64,000 bases of DNA, taken from NCBI RefSeq assembly GCF_047795645.1, contig NZ_CP181045.1, forward strand, positions 4,154,001-4,218,000. Reading direction: 5' to 3'. The stretch's first letter is position 1. Every line of letters starts with the position of its first letter. Positions 9,275 through 17,593 of this stretch are shown here, one piece after another. The translations under genes were made by a program, and so were the position numbers. Under the pieces are notes generated by a model. The model was given only the letters and a program-made list of their open reading frames with translations, made no database searches and was not told the origin of the DNA. The DNA comes from Salipaludibacillus sp047795645 (GTDB lineage Bacteria > Bacillota > Bacilli > Bacillales > Salisediminibacteriaceae).

Positions 9275-10647
9275 AGATTTCACAGCGGATTACACTTTTT
9301 TCTACAGTAATGTTATTCATTTTACTAGTGTTAGTTAATGCGAGTATATATTTTCTTTTTCAGCATTACACAATGAATGCTGAATTAGAGCGGACTCAGA
9401 ATCAATCACGCACGATTGTCGAAGCCCTGCAACCCTCGTCAGCAGATTGGCGACCTGCGGAATATTTAAGGGCTTATGTATCTGGTGATGGGATGGTTCG
9501 GGTTATTAACGAAAACGAGGAAATTGTTTTGGTTGTGATATCGAGAACGCCACAATTGAACGAACTGCAAGCTACATTTTCTACGCATGAGACTTCGGAA
9601 AAAATTAATTATAACGGCACATCGTATGCTGTAGCGAGAACACCTGTAATCTGGGATAACGGGTCAGTTGTAACGTTAGAATTGTTTGAGCCGATGACGA
9701 TGTATGAAGAATCATTAACGATTTTAGGAATTATTTTAGTCATCGCTTCGGCACTTATTTTGATCCCGTCATTTTTTGCAGGTAGATCATTAAGCCGCGT
9801 CATTCTAAGCCCGGTTAAAGCTCTCGTAGTTACGATGAATCAAATTCGTGAAGAAAAAACATTTAAAAAGATTGACGTGAATGATACGTCTAAAGACGAG
9901 TTGGCTGAAATGGGACGAACGTTTAATCATATGATTGATTTGCTAAAGGAGAATTATGATAAACAACAACAATTCGTTTCAGATGCGTCTCATGAATTGA
10001 AAACTCCGCTTACAGTGATCGATAGCTATGCGCAATTATTAAAACGATGGGGGAAAGATAAACCTGAAGTTTTAGAAGAAGCAATCGGGGCAATATCATC
10101 GGAGTCAAAGCGAATAAAAGAAATGACGAATCAAATGCTTGCTTTAGCTACAGGCGATGAAACGACAACGATGGATCTTCAACAAGTGAATATGGCAAAA
10201 ATCTTATTCGAAACCGCAAAGCAAATGGAAACAACGTACGACCGAGAAATCGCAGTTCAAACAAAGGAAGAATTTGATTTACGTCTAATCGGAAACAAGA
10301 TGCAGCTAAAGCAATTAGCGTTTATTTTAATTGAAAATGGCTTGAAATATAGTAACAAAGAAATAGAAATTACTTTGGAAAAACTACGAGAAACTGTTAG
10401 CATTAGAATCTGTGATTATGGTATCGGAATTGCTGCTGAAGATATTCCACACGTGTTCGATCGTTTTTTTCGAGTAGATAAAGCGAGAAATCGAAAAACA
10501 GGTGGAAGTGGGTTAGGTCTTGCGATTGCGAAAAAAATTGTAGATGCGCACCAAGGTGTGATCCGTGTTGAAAGTGAGCAAGGAGTCGGAACTACATTCA
10601 TTATTGAATTTCCAGGTATAGAAACAGAGGGGGATTTCGATGAATAA
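9271..10647 (+). CDS. ykoH: sensor histidine kinase (YkoH-like)
   Basis: A 458-residue membrane kinase. TM1 is at ~9-31, an extracellular sensor of ~110 residues follows, then TM2 (~148-170), HAMP (~172-228), HisKA with phospho-acceptor His241 in SDASHELKTPLTV, and a HATPase domain with the N box (LIENGLKYSN), G1 (DYGIGI), F (FDRFFR) and G2 (GGSGLGLAI) motifs. It is translationally coupled to the regulator and overlaps the next PepSY gene by 8 bp, so all are cotranscribed. The signal is unknown; PepSY partners suggest an envelope or peptidase-related stress. Confidence 0.88.
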   Translation: MKISQRITLFSTVMLFILLVLVNASIYFLFQHYTMNAELERTQNQSRTIVEALQPSSADWRPAEYLRAYVSGDGMVRVINENEEIVLVVISRTPQLNELQATFSTHETSEKINYNGTSYAVARTPVIWDNGSVVTLELFEPMTMYEESLTILGIILVIASALILIPSFFAGRSLSRVILSPVKALVVTMNQIREEKTFKKIDVNDTSKDELAEMGRTFNHMIDLLKENYDKQQQFVSDASHELKTPLTVIDSYAQLLKRWGKDKPEVLEEAIGAISSESKRIKEMTNQMLALATGDETTTMDLQQVNMAKILFETAKQMETTYDREIAVQTKEEFDLRLIGNKMQLKQLAFILIENGLKYSNKEIEITLEKLRETVSIRICDYGIGIAAEDIPHVFDRFFRVDKARNRKTGGSGLGLAIAKKIVDAHQGVIRVESEQGVGTTFIIEFPGIETEGDFDE

Positions 10648-11356
10648 GAAAAATTACCTAATTACTGCGATTGCAGTACTTATTAGTGGAATTGCTCTAG
10701 TATTTTACTTTTCCTTCTCTTCAGAAAACATTTTGGCAGAAAATGAGATTGAACTATTGTTGCAGGAGCGTTATACAGGTGAAGTTATCGATATCCAAAG
10801 TGACAGTAACGTTGCAAAAGTCGAATTTCATTCCACCCTAGGACAATATGAGATTGAAGTGTCAGCGGCTGATGGACGAATTCTGACGTTTGAGCATATA
10901 TCTGATGACACTGAATTCCAAGTGTTGGAGCAGGATGAAGAATTAGATAATTATATTACCGTCGAGCAAGTTGGTCAAATAATCGATGATACGCTTTCAG
11001 AAGAAGTGACGATCATCGAGGCTCAATTGGAGGAGTCGGAGGATGGAGTGACATACTATCTAGTACAAGTAGATATGACCAATGAAACGGGCACATTTGA
11101 AATTGATGCTAGTACAGGTGAAATTCTTTTGTTCTCGGTTGAAGAGAACACTCCATTAGAGCCGATTTCCGAACAAGAGGCGATCGACATTGCTTTATCG
11201 GAACATGCAGGTGAAATTGATGATGTTGATTTGGAAGAAGGAAACGGTCGACTTATTTATGAGATTGAAGTAGAGAATGATGAAACTGGAATTGATGCAG
11301 ATATTATCATTGATGCGTATTCAGGCGAAGTACTGTCGATTGAGTATGATGATTAA
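10640..11356 (+). CDS. PepSY-domain membrane protein (YkoI/YkoJ-like)
   Basis: A 238-residue protein with one N-terminal TM helix (~7-26) and an acidic extracytoplasmic part made of about three PepSY-like units. Each ends in the family signature of a short strand plus D-x-x-T/S-G-E-[IV]-L (for example DASTGEILLF, DAYSGEVLSI). PepSY domains are thought to inhibit or modulate proteases and kinases outside the membrane. The start overlaps the kinase gene by 8 bp, with AGAGGGGG upstream. It probably feeds back on the sensor kinase, by inference from operon structure. Confidence 0.8.
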   Translation: MNKKNYLITAIAVLISGIALVFYFSFSSENILAENEIELLLQERYTGEVIDIQSDSNVAKVEFHSTLGQYEIEVSAADGRILTFEHISDDTEFQVLEQDEELDNYITVEQVGQIIDDTLSEEVTIIEAQLEESEDGVTYYLVQVDMTNETGTFEIDASTGEILLFSVEENTPLEPISEQEAIDIALSEHAGEIDDVDLEEGNGRLIYEIEVENDETGIDADIIIDAYSGEVLSIEYDD

Positions 11357-11412
11357 TATGAAAAATTAGGTGTGTTGTTTTTTTACGAGCAACCAAAAGA
11401 ACAGAAGAATGG

Positions 11413-11499
11413 ATTCTCAACACATATGTATTGGATTCCGATTCTCATCAAATTCTCATTTTCTACTAAACTTCCTTTAATCTTACTCATCCATACTAT
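11413..11499 (+). promoter_or_regulatory. ATTCTCA direct repeats and promoter before the second PepSY gene
   Basis: ATTCTCA occurs at 11413, 11441 and 11452. The last two copies are spaced exactly 11 bp, the spacing used by OmpR/PhoB-type regulators binding as head-to-tail dimers. A -10-like TACTAT follows at 11494-11499 with no good -35, as expected for an activated promoter. The likely binder is the YkoG-like regulator encoded upstream (inference). Confidence 0.5.
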
Positions 11500-11529
11500 G
11501 GTTAACAGATTAAAAGGAGGAAGTAAAAA

Positions 11530-12399
11530 ATGAAAAAATTGACTTTGATTTTAACAGGTGTGTTTGTAATAGCTGGCACGTCAGCTATTGGATTAGCTAC
11601 GTCAGGTGATAATGAAAATGAGGTGAGTAAGGCAGTCGTCACCTCAGGCAATGAAGAGAACACAACTGAAACTATTCAAGTTGAATTAGATGATACGAGC
11701 ACAGTGAATGAAACAGATAGAACAAGTGAACGAAGAATCTCAGGCGATGAAGCGGTAGCAATCGCACAGGAGATGTTGGATGGAACAGTAGATGAAGTCG
11801 AATTAGATACAGAAGATGGTATCCTCGTGTATGAAGTCGAATTAGAATATAAAGGTGATGACTACGATTTTAAGATCGATGCTCACACGGGTGACATTAT
11901 TAAAATTGACGATGACTTAATGAAAACGTCGATAGCTGATAACGTGACTATTTCTGTTGAAGAAGCAAAGCAAATCGTCATGGACCTTTTCCCTGAAGGT
12001 AAAATCGACGATATAGAATTGGAAATGAAACAATCTCGATACGTTTATGAAATGGAAGTGGAGTATAAAGATGAAGAAGGAGATATCTACATCGATGCTG
12101 AAACTGGCGATGTATTAAAAGTGGAAGATGACTTGACAAAATTGCTTGAAAGAGAGGAAGGAACGAATGAAAGGAGTGATAGGTCCACGTCATTGGCATC
12201 TGGTCAGTCAGGCGAACGTATTTCCTATGAGGAAGCTGAAGAAATCGCACTAAACCATGTTGGAAAAGGGTATATTGATGATATTGAGCTTGAAAGAGAG
12301 AATGGACGACTTCTTTTTGAAGTAGAAGTTGAGTACGGCGACAACGACTTCGATGTATATATTGATGCAGTTACTGGAGAAGTGATGTATGTAGATTAG
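11530..12399 (+). CDS. secreted triple-PepSY protein (YkoJ/YkoI-like)
   Basis: A 289-residue exported acidic protein. A signal peptide (~1-24, MKKLTLILTGVFVIAGTSA) is followed by a low-complexity acidic linker and three PepSY units (~70-127, ~140-195, ~232-289). Each carries a D-[AE]-x-T-G-[ED] turn (DAHTGDIIKI, DAETGDVLKV, DAVTGEVMYV). AAAGGAGGAAG lies before the ATG. It has its own upstream repeats and promoter, so it may be an induced output of the two-component system. Its biochemical role is not known. Confidence 0.8.
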   Translation: MKKLTLILTGVFVIAGTSAIGLATSGDNENEVSKAVVTSGNEENTTETIQVELDDTSTVNETDRTSERRISGDEAVAIAQEMLDGTVDEVELDTEDGILVYEVELEYKGDDYDFKIDAHTGDIIKIDDDLMKTSIADNVTISVEEAKQIVMDLFPEGKIDDIELEMKQSRYVYEMEVEYKDEEGDIYIDAETGDVLKVEDDLTKLLEREEGTNERSDRSTSLASGQSGERISYEEAEEIALNHVGKGYIDDIELERENGRLLFEVEVEYGDNDFDVYIDAVTGEVMYVD

Positions 12400-12412
12400 T
12401 GTAAACAAAGAG

Positions 12413-12440
12413 AATCCCTGGCCGAAATTGGCCAGGGATT
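12413..12440. terminator. bidirectional intrinsic terminator
   Basis: A perfect 11-bp stem AATCCCTGGCC / GGCCAGGGATT with loop GAAATT separates the convergent PepSY and siderophore operons. T-rich tails are present on both sides. Confidence 0.9.
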
Positions 12441-12485
12441 TGTTGTTCGTTATAAAGGGGGGAGAAACTCGTATCGATCTTTTAC

Positions 12486-13547
12486 TTATTCAAGGCCTGC
12501 TTGGATTTCTTTAACCATTTCAGAAACAGAAGTTAATCCACCGCCAGCTAAGTACCAGTAACCTGGATCAAGATAGATGATATTATCTTCTTGGTAGGCA
12601 GTTGTTTGTTGAACAAGTTCGTTTTCAATTGTGTCTTGAGCAGACTCTTCATCTTCTCCACCAACGACAGCACCGCGGTCAAGGACAAACAAGAAATCAG
12701 GGTTTGTTTCTAAGATATACTCAAAGGAAACTGTTTGACCGTGATTGGCTTCTTCAATACCTTCATCAGCGGCAGCGACACCAAATTCATCGTGAATAAT
12801 ACCGAAACGGGAACCAGGGCCGTAAGCACTTAATGCCCCTTCACTCGCCATAGTAATCAATCCAGTGCTATCATTGCTGCTCGCTGTTTCATGAAGGCTA
12901 GCAATCTCTTCATCAATTTCCGCTAGTTTTGCTTCAACTTCAGCGGTTTTACCGAAGATTTCTCCAAGCAATGTCGTGTTTTCTTTAAATGACTCTACAT
13001 AGTTCGTTGTATCAACACCGACATGAATGGTAGGTGCAATCTCTGTTAAGTCGTCATAAGCTTCCGATGCACGACCAGAAATAATAATTAAATCAGGTGC
13101 TAAATCATAGATAGTTTCGAAGTCAGGCTCAAAGAGAGTTCCTGCATTTGTGTAATCATCACTTTCGAATTCATCCAAATAAGCGGGAATGTTTCCTTGA
13201 GGAACGGCTACTGGATCAATCTCCAATTCACGTAATGTATCTAGCACTCCATAGTCAAAAACTACGACACTCTCTGGATTAGCTGGAACAACGGTATCAC
13301 CCAATTCGTGTTCAACAGTGATTTCTGTAGCATCTGCTTCTTCTTCGTTTGCTTCATTTACATTATTTTCTTCGTTAACGTCATTGTTCTCTTCAACATT
13401 GTTATTGTCGGTAGTGTTCTCATTTTCCTCTGCTTGATTATTATCAGTATTATTTTCGGCGGCGGTAGATTCATCGTCGGAACCGCAACCTGTTGCAAAA
13501 ATACCGATTAAAATGGACATTGAGATGATAGATAAAGATTTTTTCAT
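12486..13547 (-). CDS. yclQ: siderophore ABC transporter substrate-binding lipoprotein (YclQ-like)
   Basis: A 353-residue class III (FhuD/BtuF-fold) binding protein for ferric siderophores. The lipoprotein signal ends at the lipobox ATGC (residue ~21), followed by an unusually long Asn/Glu/Asp-rich linker (~23-75). The binding domain contains VVFDYGVLDTLRELEIDP, APDLIIISGR and YWYLAGGGLTSV. It is the last gene of a four-gene operon (permease, permease, ATPase, binding protein), the same order as B. subtilis yclNOPQ (petrobactin uptake). A Fur box precedes the operon. The ligand is inferred from synteny, not proven. Confidence 0.85.
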   Translation of the reverse strand: MKKSLSIISMSILIGIFATGCGSDDESTAAENNTDNNQAEENENTTDNNNVEENNDVNEENNVNEANEEEADATEITVEHELGDTVVPANPESVVVFDYGVLDTLRELEIDPVAVPQGNIPAYLDEFESDDYTNAGTLFEPDFETIYDLAPDLIIISGRASEAYDDLTEIAPTIHVGVDTTNYVESFKENTTLLGEIFGKTAEVEAKLAEIDEEIASLHETASSNDSTGLITMASEGALSAYGPGSRFGIIHDEFGVAAADEGIEEANHGQTVSFEYILETNPDFLFVLDRGAVVGGEDEESAQDTIENELVQQTTAYQEDNIIYLDPGYWYLAGGGLTSVSEMVKEIQAGLE

Positions 13548-13568
13548 TGATAAACACTCCTCTTTTTT

Positions 13569-14327
13569 TTATGAAAAATACACGCAAATTTGTTGGTTGT
13601 TAATGTCTTGAATTTGAATATCCATATCGTAAATTTCTTTTAAAACGCCACTTTGAATCACATCGCATTTGTGACCTTCTTTCACGATTTCGCCATCTTT
13701 CAGCGCGATAATATAATCTGAATAACAAGATGCAAAATTGATGTCATGGATCACGAGCACTACGGTTTTTCCAAGCTCATCAACCATGCGACGAAGTACT
13801 TTCATGATTTGAACAGAATGTTTCATATCCAAATTATTTAATGGTTCATCAAGCAAGACGTAGTCAGTATCTTGTGCTACAACCATTGCTATATAAGCAC
13901 GTTGACGTTGTCCTCCGCTAAGTTGATCAAGGTATTTTTCTTGCATCTCTCCCAACTCGAGATACTCGATCGCTTCATCGACTCGTAACCAATCGTCTTT
14001 TGATAAATTTCCTTGTGAATACGGGAAGCGCCCAAAAGAAACAAGGTCACGGACTGTTAGCCTTATATTAATATGGTTCGTCTGCTTTAGTATCGAAATT
14101 TTTTTGGCGAGATCTCTGTCTTTTACTTTACTAATGTCATTGCCTTCAATTAAAACCTCCCCCTCATCCTTAACGATTAAGCGACTAATCATGGACAGCA
14201 ATGTACTTTTTCCCGCGCCATTAGGTCCGATAAAGGTAGTGATTTTACCTTTTTTAATGTTGACAGACACATCGTTTACAACAGGCTTGTTATTGTACCT
14301 TTTAAATAAATTCAGTGCTTCTACCAT
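13569..14327 (-). CDS. yclP: siderophore ABC transporter ATP-binding protein (YclP-like)
   Basis: A 252-residue ABC ATPase of the FecE/FepC group. Walker A is GPNGAGKST (~34-42), the Q loop lies near KQTNH, the signature is LSGGQRQRAYIA, Walker B is DYVLLDEPLNNLD, and the switch His is in VIHDINFA. It energises the YclN/YclO-like permease pair. The ATG at 14327 has AAAGGAGAG upstream and lies inside the 3' end of the preceding permease gene (7-bp overlap), showing cotranscription. Confidence 0.9.
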   Translation of the reverse strand: MVEALNLFKRYNNKPVVNDVSVNIKKGKITTFIGPNGAGKSTLLSMISRLIVKDEGEVLIEGNDISKVKDRDLAKKISILKQTNHINIRLTVRDLVSFGRFPYSQGNLSKDDWLRVDEAIEYLELGEMQEKYLDQLSGGQRQRAYIAMVVAQDTDYVLLDEPLNNLDMKHSVQIMKVLRRMVDELGKTVVLVIHDINFASCYSDYIIALKDGEIVKEGHKCDVIQSGVLKEIYDMDIQIQDINNQQICVYFS

Positions 14328-15277
14328 GATTTTCTCTCCTTTAATAGTAAGTATAGGAAGTAGGTTCCTCCGATGAAATTGACGATCACACTTAATGTCG
14401 TACTGAATGTAAATACCCGTTCAACAATCAATTGACCACCTACAAGTGCAATGATGCTAATTAAAATGCTGGCAGGAATAATTTGGATATGTTTGTTAGT
14501 TTTCAGAAATTCATACGTGACGTTTGCGACAAGTAATCCGAGAAAAGTTATTGGTCCGACGAGTGCAGTGGCAATTGATATTAAAATCGCTACGATTAGT
14601 AACATCCGTTTGACGATTTTGTTGTATGGTACACCAAGATTTATTGCATGATCTTTGCCTAACGACAAAACGTCAAGATATTTCATGTACCGAATGCAAT
14701 AAATACTTATTGCGATAAATAAGATAAGCGATAAAACTAGTAGATCGGCATTGACACTGTTAAAACTAGCGAACATTCTGTTTTGGACATTCAGAAATTC
14801 ATTTGGATCTATTAACACTTGCATAAAAGTTGTTAAACTCGAAAAAAATGTTCCAAGTATGAGTCCAATTAGTAACAGAAAGTAGATATTGTTACCTTCA
14901 CCTTCGTTTTTAAATAATAACTGGTAAAACAGAAATGAGAAGACAATCATTCCTCCAGCTGTGAGCAGGAAATTTAGATTCGCATTAACCATCGCTATAC
15001 TCATTGAGCCGAATGTAAAGACGACAAATGTCTGAATCAACATGTAAAGCGAATCAAGTCCGATAATACTAGGAGTTAAAATTCGATTATTTGTAATCGT
15101 CTGAAACACGATAGTAGAAAAGGAGATTGCAGCTCCAGTAATGACGATGGCAAGTAAATTTCGTCCTCTTCTCGGCAAGATGTATTCCCAATTCCCCCCT
15201 GAATCAATCGTCATATAAAGTGCGACAAGGAGAAGTGACCCAAGGAGTAATAAAATTAATTTTGTTCTATAGGCCAT
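14321..15277 (-). CDS. yclO: siderophore ABC transporter permease (YclO-like, FecCD family)
   Basis: A 318-residue FecCD-family permease with about nine TM helices; the family domain ends in the coupling region VGPITFLGLLVANVTYEF. It pairs with the neighbouring permease as a heterodimer. The ATG has TAAGGAGGAG upstream and overlaps the preceding permease gene by 11 bp. The shorter length relative to BtuC-type permeases is normal for the YclO/FatC branch. Confidence 0.88.
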   Translation of the reverse strand: MAYRTKLILLLLGSLLLVALYMTIDSGGNWEYILPRRGRNLLAIVITGAAISFSTIVFQTITNNRILTPSIIGLDSLYMLIQTFVVFTFGSMSIAMVNANLNFLLTAGGMIVFSFLFYQLLFKNEGEGNNIYFLLLIGLILGTFFSSLTTFMQVLIDPNEFLNVQNRMFASFNSVNADLLVLSLILFIAISIYCIRYMKYLDVLSLGKDHAINLGVPYNKIVKRMLLIVAILISIATALVGPITFLGLLVANVTYEFLKTNKHIQIIPASILISIIALVGGQLIVERVFTFSTTLSVIVNFIGGTYFLYLLLKERKSW

Positions 15278-16220
15278 ATTTTCTCCTCCTTAACAGCAAA
15301 TATAGGAAGAGAGCACTGCCAATTACACCAACGGTTAATCCAATCGGAATTTCGTAAGGGAAGATCAAAATTCTTCCAATAATATCGCAAATTAGCACGA
15401 ATATTGCACCAAATATGGCGGTGTGTGGAAGGTTCTTACGAATATTATCTCCACGGAAAATCGTTACAATATTTGGAACAACTAACCCTAAAAATGGGAT
15501 CATTCCAATCGTTAGTACGACAGAAGAAGTAATCACAGCAACAATGATTAAGCCGAGATTAACGACTTGCTTGTAATTCAAACCTAAGTTTTTCGAAAAA
15601 TCTTCTCCCATTCCAGCGACGGTAAAGCGATTTGCATACATATAGGCAAGAAGAACGAGCGGAACTGATATGTAGAGTGTTTCATATTGTCCTGTCATCA
15701 CTGTTGCAAAATTGCCCTGTAACCATGAGGTCATATTCTGAATGAGGTCGTACCTATAAGCGAAAAACGTCGTGATAGAACCGATAATATTCCCGAACAT
15801 TAGTCCGACTAAAGGAATGAAAATAGGGTCTTTAAATTTTACGCGATTAAGTATTTGCATAAATAGCAACGTTCCAGCTATTGCAAAAGCCATAGCTATT
15901 AGCATTTTCGTTATCGACCCGGCTGAAGAGAATATTATGATTGAAACGAGAATTCCTAGTCTTGCAGAGTCCATCGTTCCAGCTGTTGTTGGTGAGACGA
16001 ATTTGTTTCTTGTTAGTTGTTGCATAATCAGTCCAGCAATACTCATTCCCATTCCAGCAATGATAATACTAATTAAGCGCGGTACTCGACTGACCCAAAA
16101 AATATGAGATTGATGATCTGTCATGTTAAAGATGTCCATCGCAGAAAGGGAGGTAACTCCAATGAAAAGCGATATAAACGACAATAAAACTAGCGTGATT
16201 AACAAATATCTGAGTTGCAT
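15267..16220 (-). CDS. yclN: siderophore ABC transporter permease (YclN-like, FecCD family)
   Basis: A 317-residue FecCD permease and first gene of the operon. The conserved segment MIPFLGLVVPNIVTIFRGDN corresponds to the cytoplasmic coupling helix that contacts the ATPase. About nine TM helices are visible, and GGAGGAG precedes the ATG. The promoter region carries a near-consensus Fur box 76 bp upstream, so iron repression is expected. Confidence 0.88.
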   Translation of the reverse strand: MQLRYLLITLVLLSFISLFIGVTSLSAMDIFNMTDHQSHIFWVSRVPRLISIIIAGMGMSIAGLIMQQLTRNKFVSPTTAGTMDSARLGILVSIIIFSSAGSITKMLIAMAFAIAGTLLFMQILNRVKFKDPIFIPLVGLMFGNIIGSITTFFAYRYDLIQNMTSWLQGNFATVMTGQYETLYISVPLVLLAYMYANRFTVAGMGEDFSKNLGLNYKQVVNLGLIIVAVITSSVVLTIGMIPFLGLVVPNIVTIFRGDNIRKNLPHTAIFGAIFVLICDIIGRILIFPYEIPIGLTVGVIGSALFLYLLLRRRKYGL

Positions 16221-16295
16221 AAGACTCCTCCAAAAGCAGTTACATTGTTGTGATATAACCCTCCAATCAGTAGATTAGAATAATTACTATTTATA

Positions 16296-16316
16296 TGATA
16301 ATGAGATTCATTATCA
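16296..16316. promoter_or_regulatory. Fur box controlling the yclNOPQ-like operon
   Basis: GATAATGAGATTCATTATC (16297-16315) matches 17 of 19 bases of the classical Fur consensus GATAATGATAATCATTATC and is itself an inverted repeat. It sits just upstream of the siderophore operon start at 16220. Confidence 0.85.
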
Positions 16317-16395
16317 ATTAACTGTACTGTTAATATTCTAGCATGATATTTTAAAACTGCAAGAACTTTTTAATAAAAGTTGTTAATAACCACAC

Positions 16396-16420
16396 TATAA
16401 TGAGAATGATAATCGTTTAT
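16396..16420. promoter_or_regulatory. second Fur-box-like site, between yclN and uppP
   Basis: TGAGAATGATAATCG (16401-16415) matches 12 of 15 bases of the Bacillus Fur core TGATAATNATTATCA and continues into CGTTTAT. A further half site, ATTATCA, lies at 16467-16473. These sites are between the divergent siderophore operon and uppP. No other gene or RNA is evident in the 469-bp gap 16221-16689. Confidence 0.55.
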
Positions 16421-16689
16421 ATAAATGACTTATATATTATAGGTTTTAAGTGTTGTTACGGAAGTGATTATCAATTAATGTAGTTATTACAGTAATTAGT
16501 AACTGAAATCACAGCATAAAATTATTATTCTAATAAAACAAAACAAAGAGGTTGTGACATTGATTTTGCAAAAACAATAGTCAATTATTTAATCACATTT
16601 TTCATGGCGAATATGATAAGATGTAAGCTGGATTCTTGATACATTGATTTAATTTTATTTATGCTTAAAATTTTGTGGAGGATACTTAA

Positions 16690-17499
16690 ATGACTTTTTT
16701 CGAAATTTTTCAATACATTTTTCTAGGTGTTGTTCAAGGCGCCACAGAGCCATTGCCTGTATCTTCTAGTGGACATTTGCGGATTGTTTCTTACTTTTTT
16801 GGGGTAGATGTGCCTGATTTACATTTTGAGGTCTTTCTGAATGCAGCGTCTTTATTAGCTGTTTTTATCGTATATAAAGTAGATTTGATGGAATTGGTTC
16901 GTGATACAATGAACCATGTGAAGAAACCTTCAGATAAAACAAAAACTTCTTTTCGATTGTCTATTCTGTTGATTGTCGGAACGATACCGGCGATTATAGT
17001 AGGGGGACTATTTAGAGATTTTATCGGAGGGGAATTAACTGGAATTCACTATGTAGCGATTGCATTGATGATTACTGCAGTTGCATTATGGTTGATTCGG
17101 AATTTGAGAGGTCACAAACAGGATGACGGTATTACGTATATGGATGCAATTATTGTTGGTCTTGCGCAGACATTGGCATTAGCGCCTGGAATTAGTCGCT
17201 CTGGTGCAACAATTGTCGCAGCATTAGCAAGGAAAGTAGAAGCGGAAACTGCTTTGAAATTTTCGTTTTTCTTGTCGATTCCGGTTAGTGTCGGGAGTCT
17301 TGTTTTGGAGACGTCTACGATTGTGGATACTATTATTTCGAATGATTCATTAGGGTTATATGTCATAGCTTTTCTGACTTCATTACTTGTATCAGTATTT
17401 GCTATAAAGTTACTTATTAATATGGTTACTCGAGGGAAACTATTATACTTTGCAATATACTGCTTTACAGTATCGATCCTGCTGTTCATTTTTGGGTAA
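16690..17499 (+). CDS. uppP: undecaprenyl-diphosphatase UppP/BacA
   Basis: A 269-residue integral membrane enzyme that dephosphorylates undecaprenyl pyrophosphate to recycle the cell-wall lipid carrier; it also gives bacitracin tolerance. Both family motifs are visible: GVVQGATEPLPVSSSGH (~13-29) with catalytic Glu20, and PGISRSGATIVAALARK (~residues 164-180) with the essential Ser-Arg. The first Glu of the E-x3-E motif is Gln here, a common variant in this branch. About eight TM helices are present. TGGAGGA precedes the ATG. The gene stands alone, with Fur-like sites upstream. Confidence 0.93.
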   Translation: MTFFEIFQYIFLGVVQGATEPLPVSSSGHLRIVSYFFGVDVPDLHFEVFLNAASLLAVFIVYKVDLMELVRDTMNHVKKPSDKTKTSFRLSILLIVGTIPAIIVGGLFRDFIGGELTGIHYVAIALMITAVALWLIRNLRGHKQDDGITYMDAIIVGLAQTLALAPGISRSGATIVAALARKVEAETALKFSFFLSIPVSVGSLVLETSTIVDTIISNDSLGLYVIAFLTSLLVSVFAIKLLINMVTRGKLLYFAIYCFTVSILLFIFG

Positions 17500-17540
17500 A
17501 CAAAAGCCATGTGACCTAGACCTAGTCGCATGGCTTTTGT
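17500..17540. terminator. bidirectional intrinsic terminator between uppP and mgtE
   Basis: A 16-bp stem, ACAAAAGCCATGTGAC paired with GTCGCATGGCTTTTGT (one wobble), has a 9-nt loop and lies between convergent genes. Confidence 0.88.
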
Positions 17541-17593
17541 ATTTTGGTAGCTTCAACAAAACGATAGGAAAATAACTCGAATCAGATTAGAGC

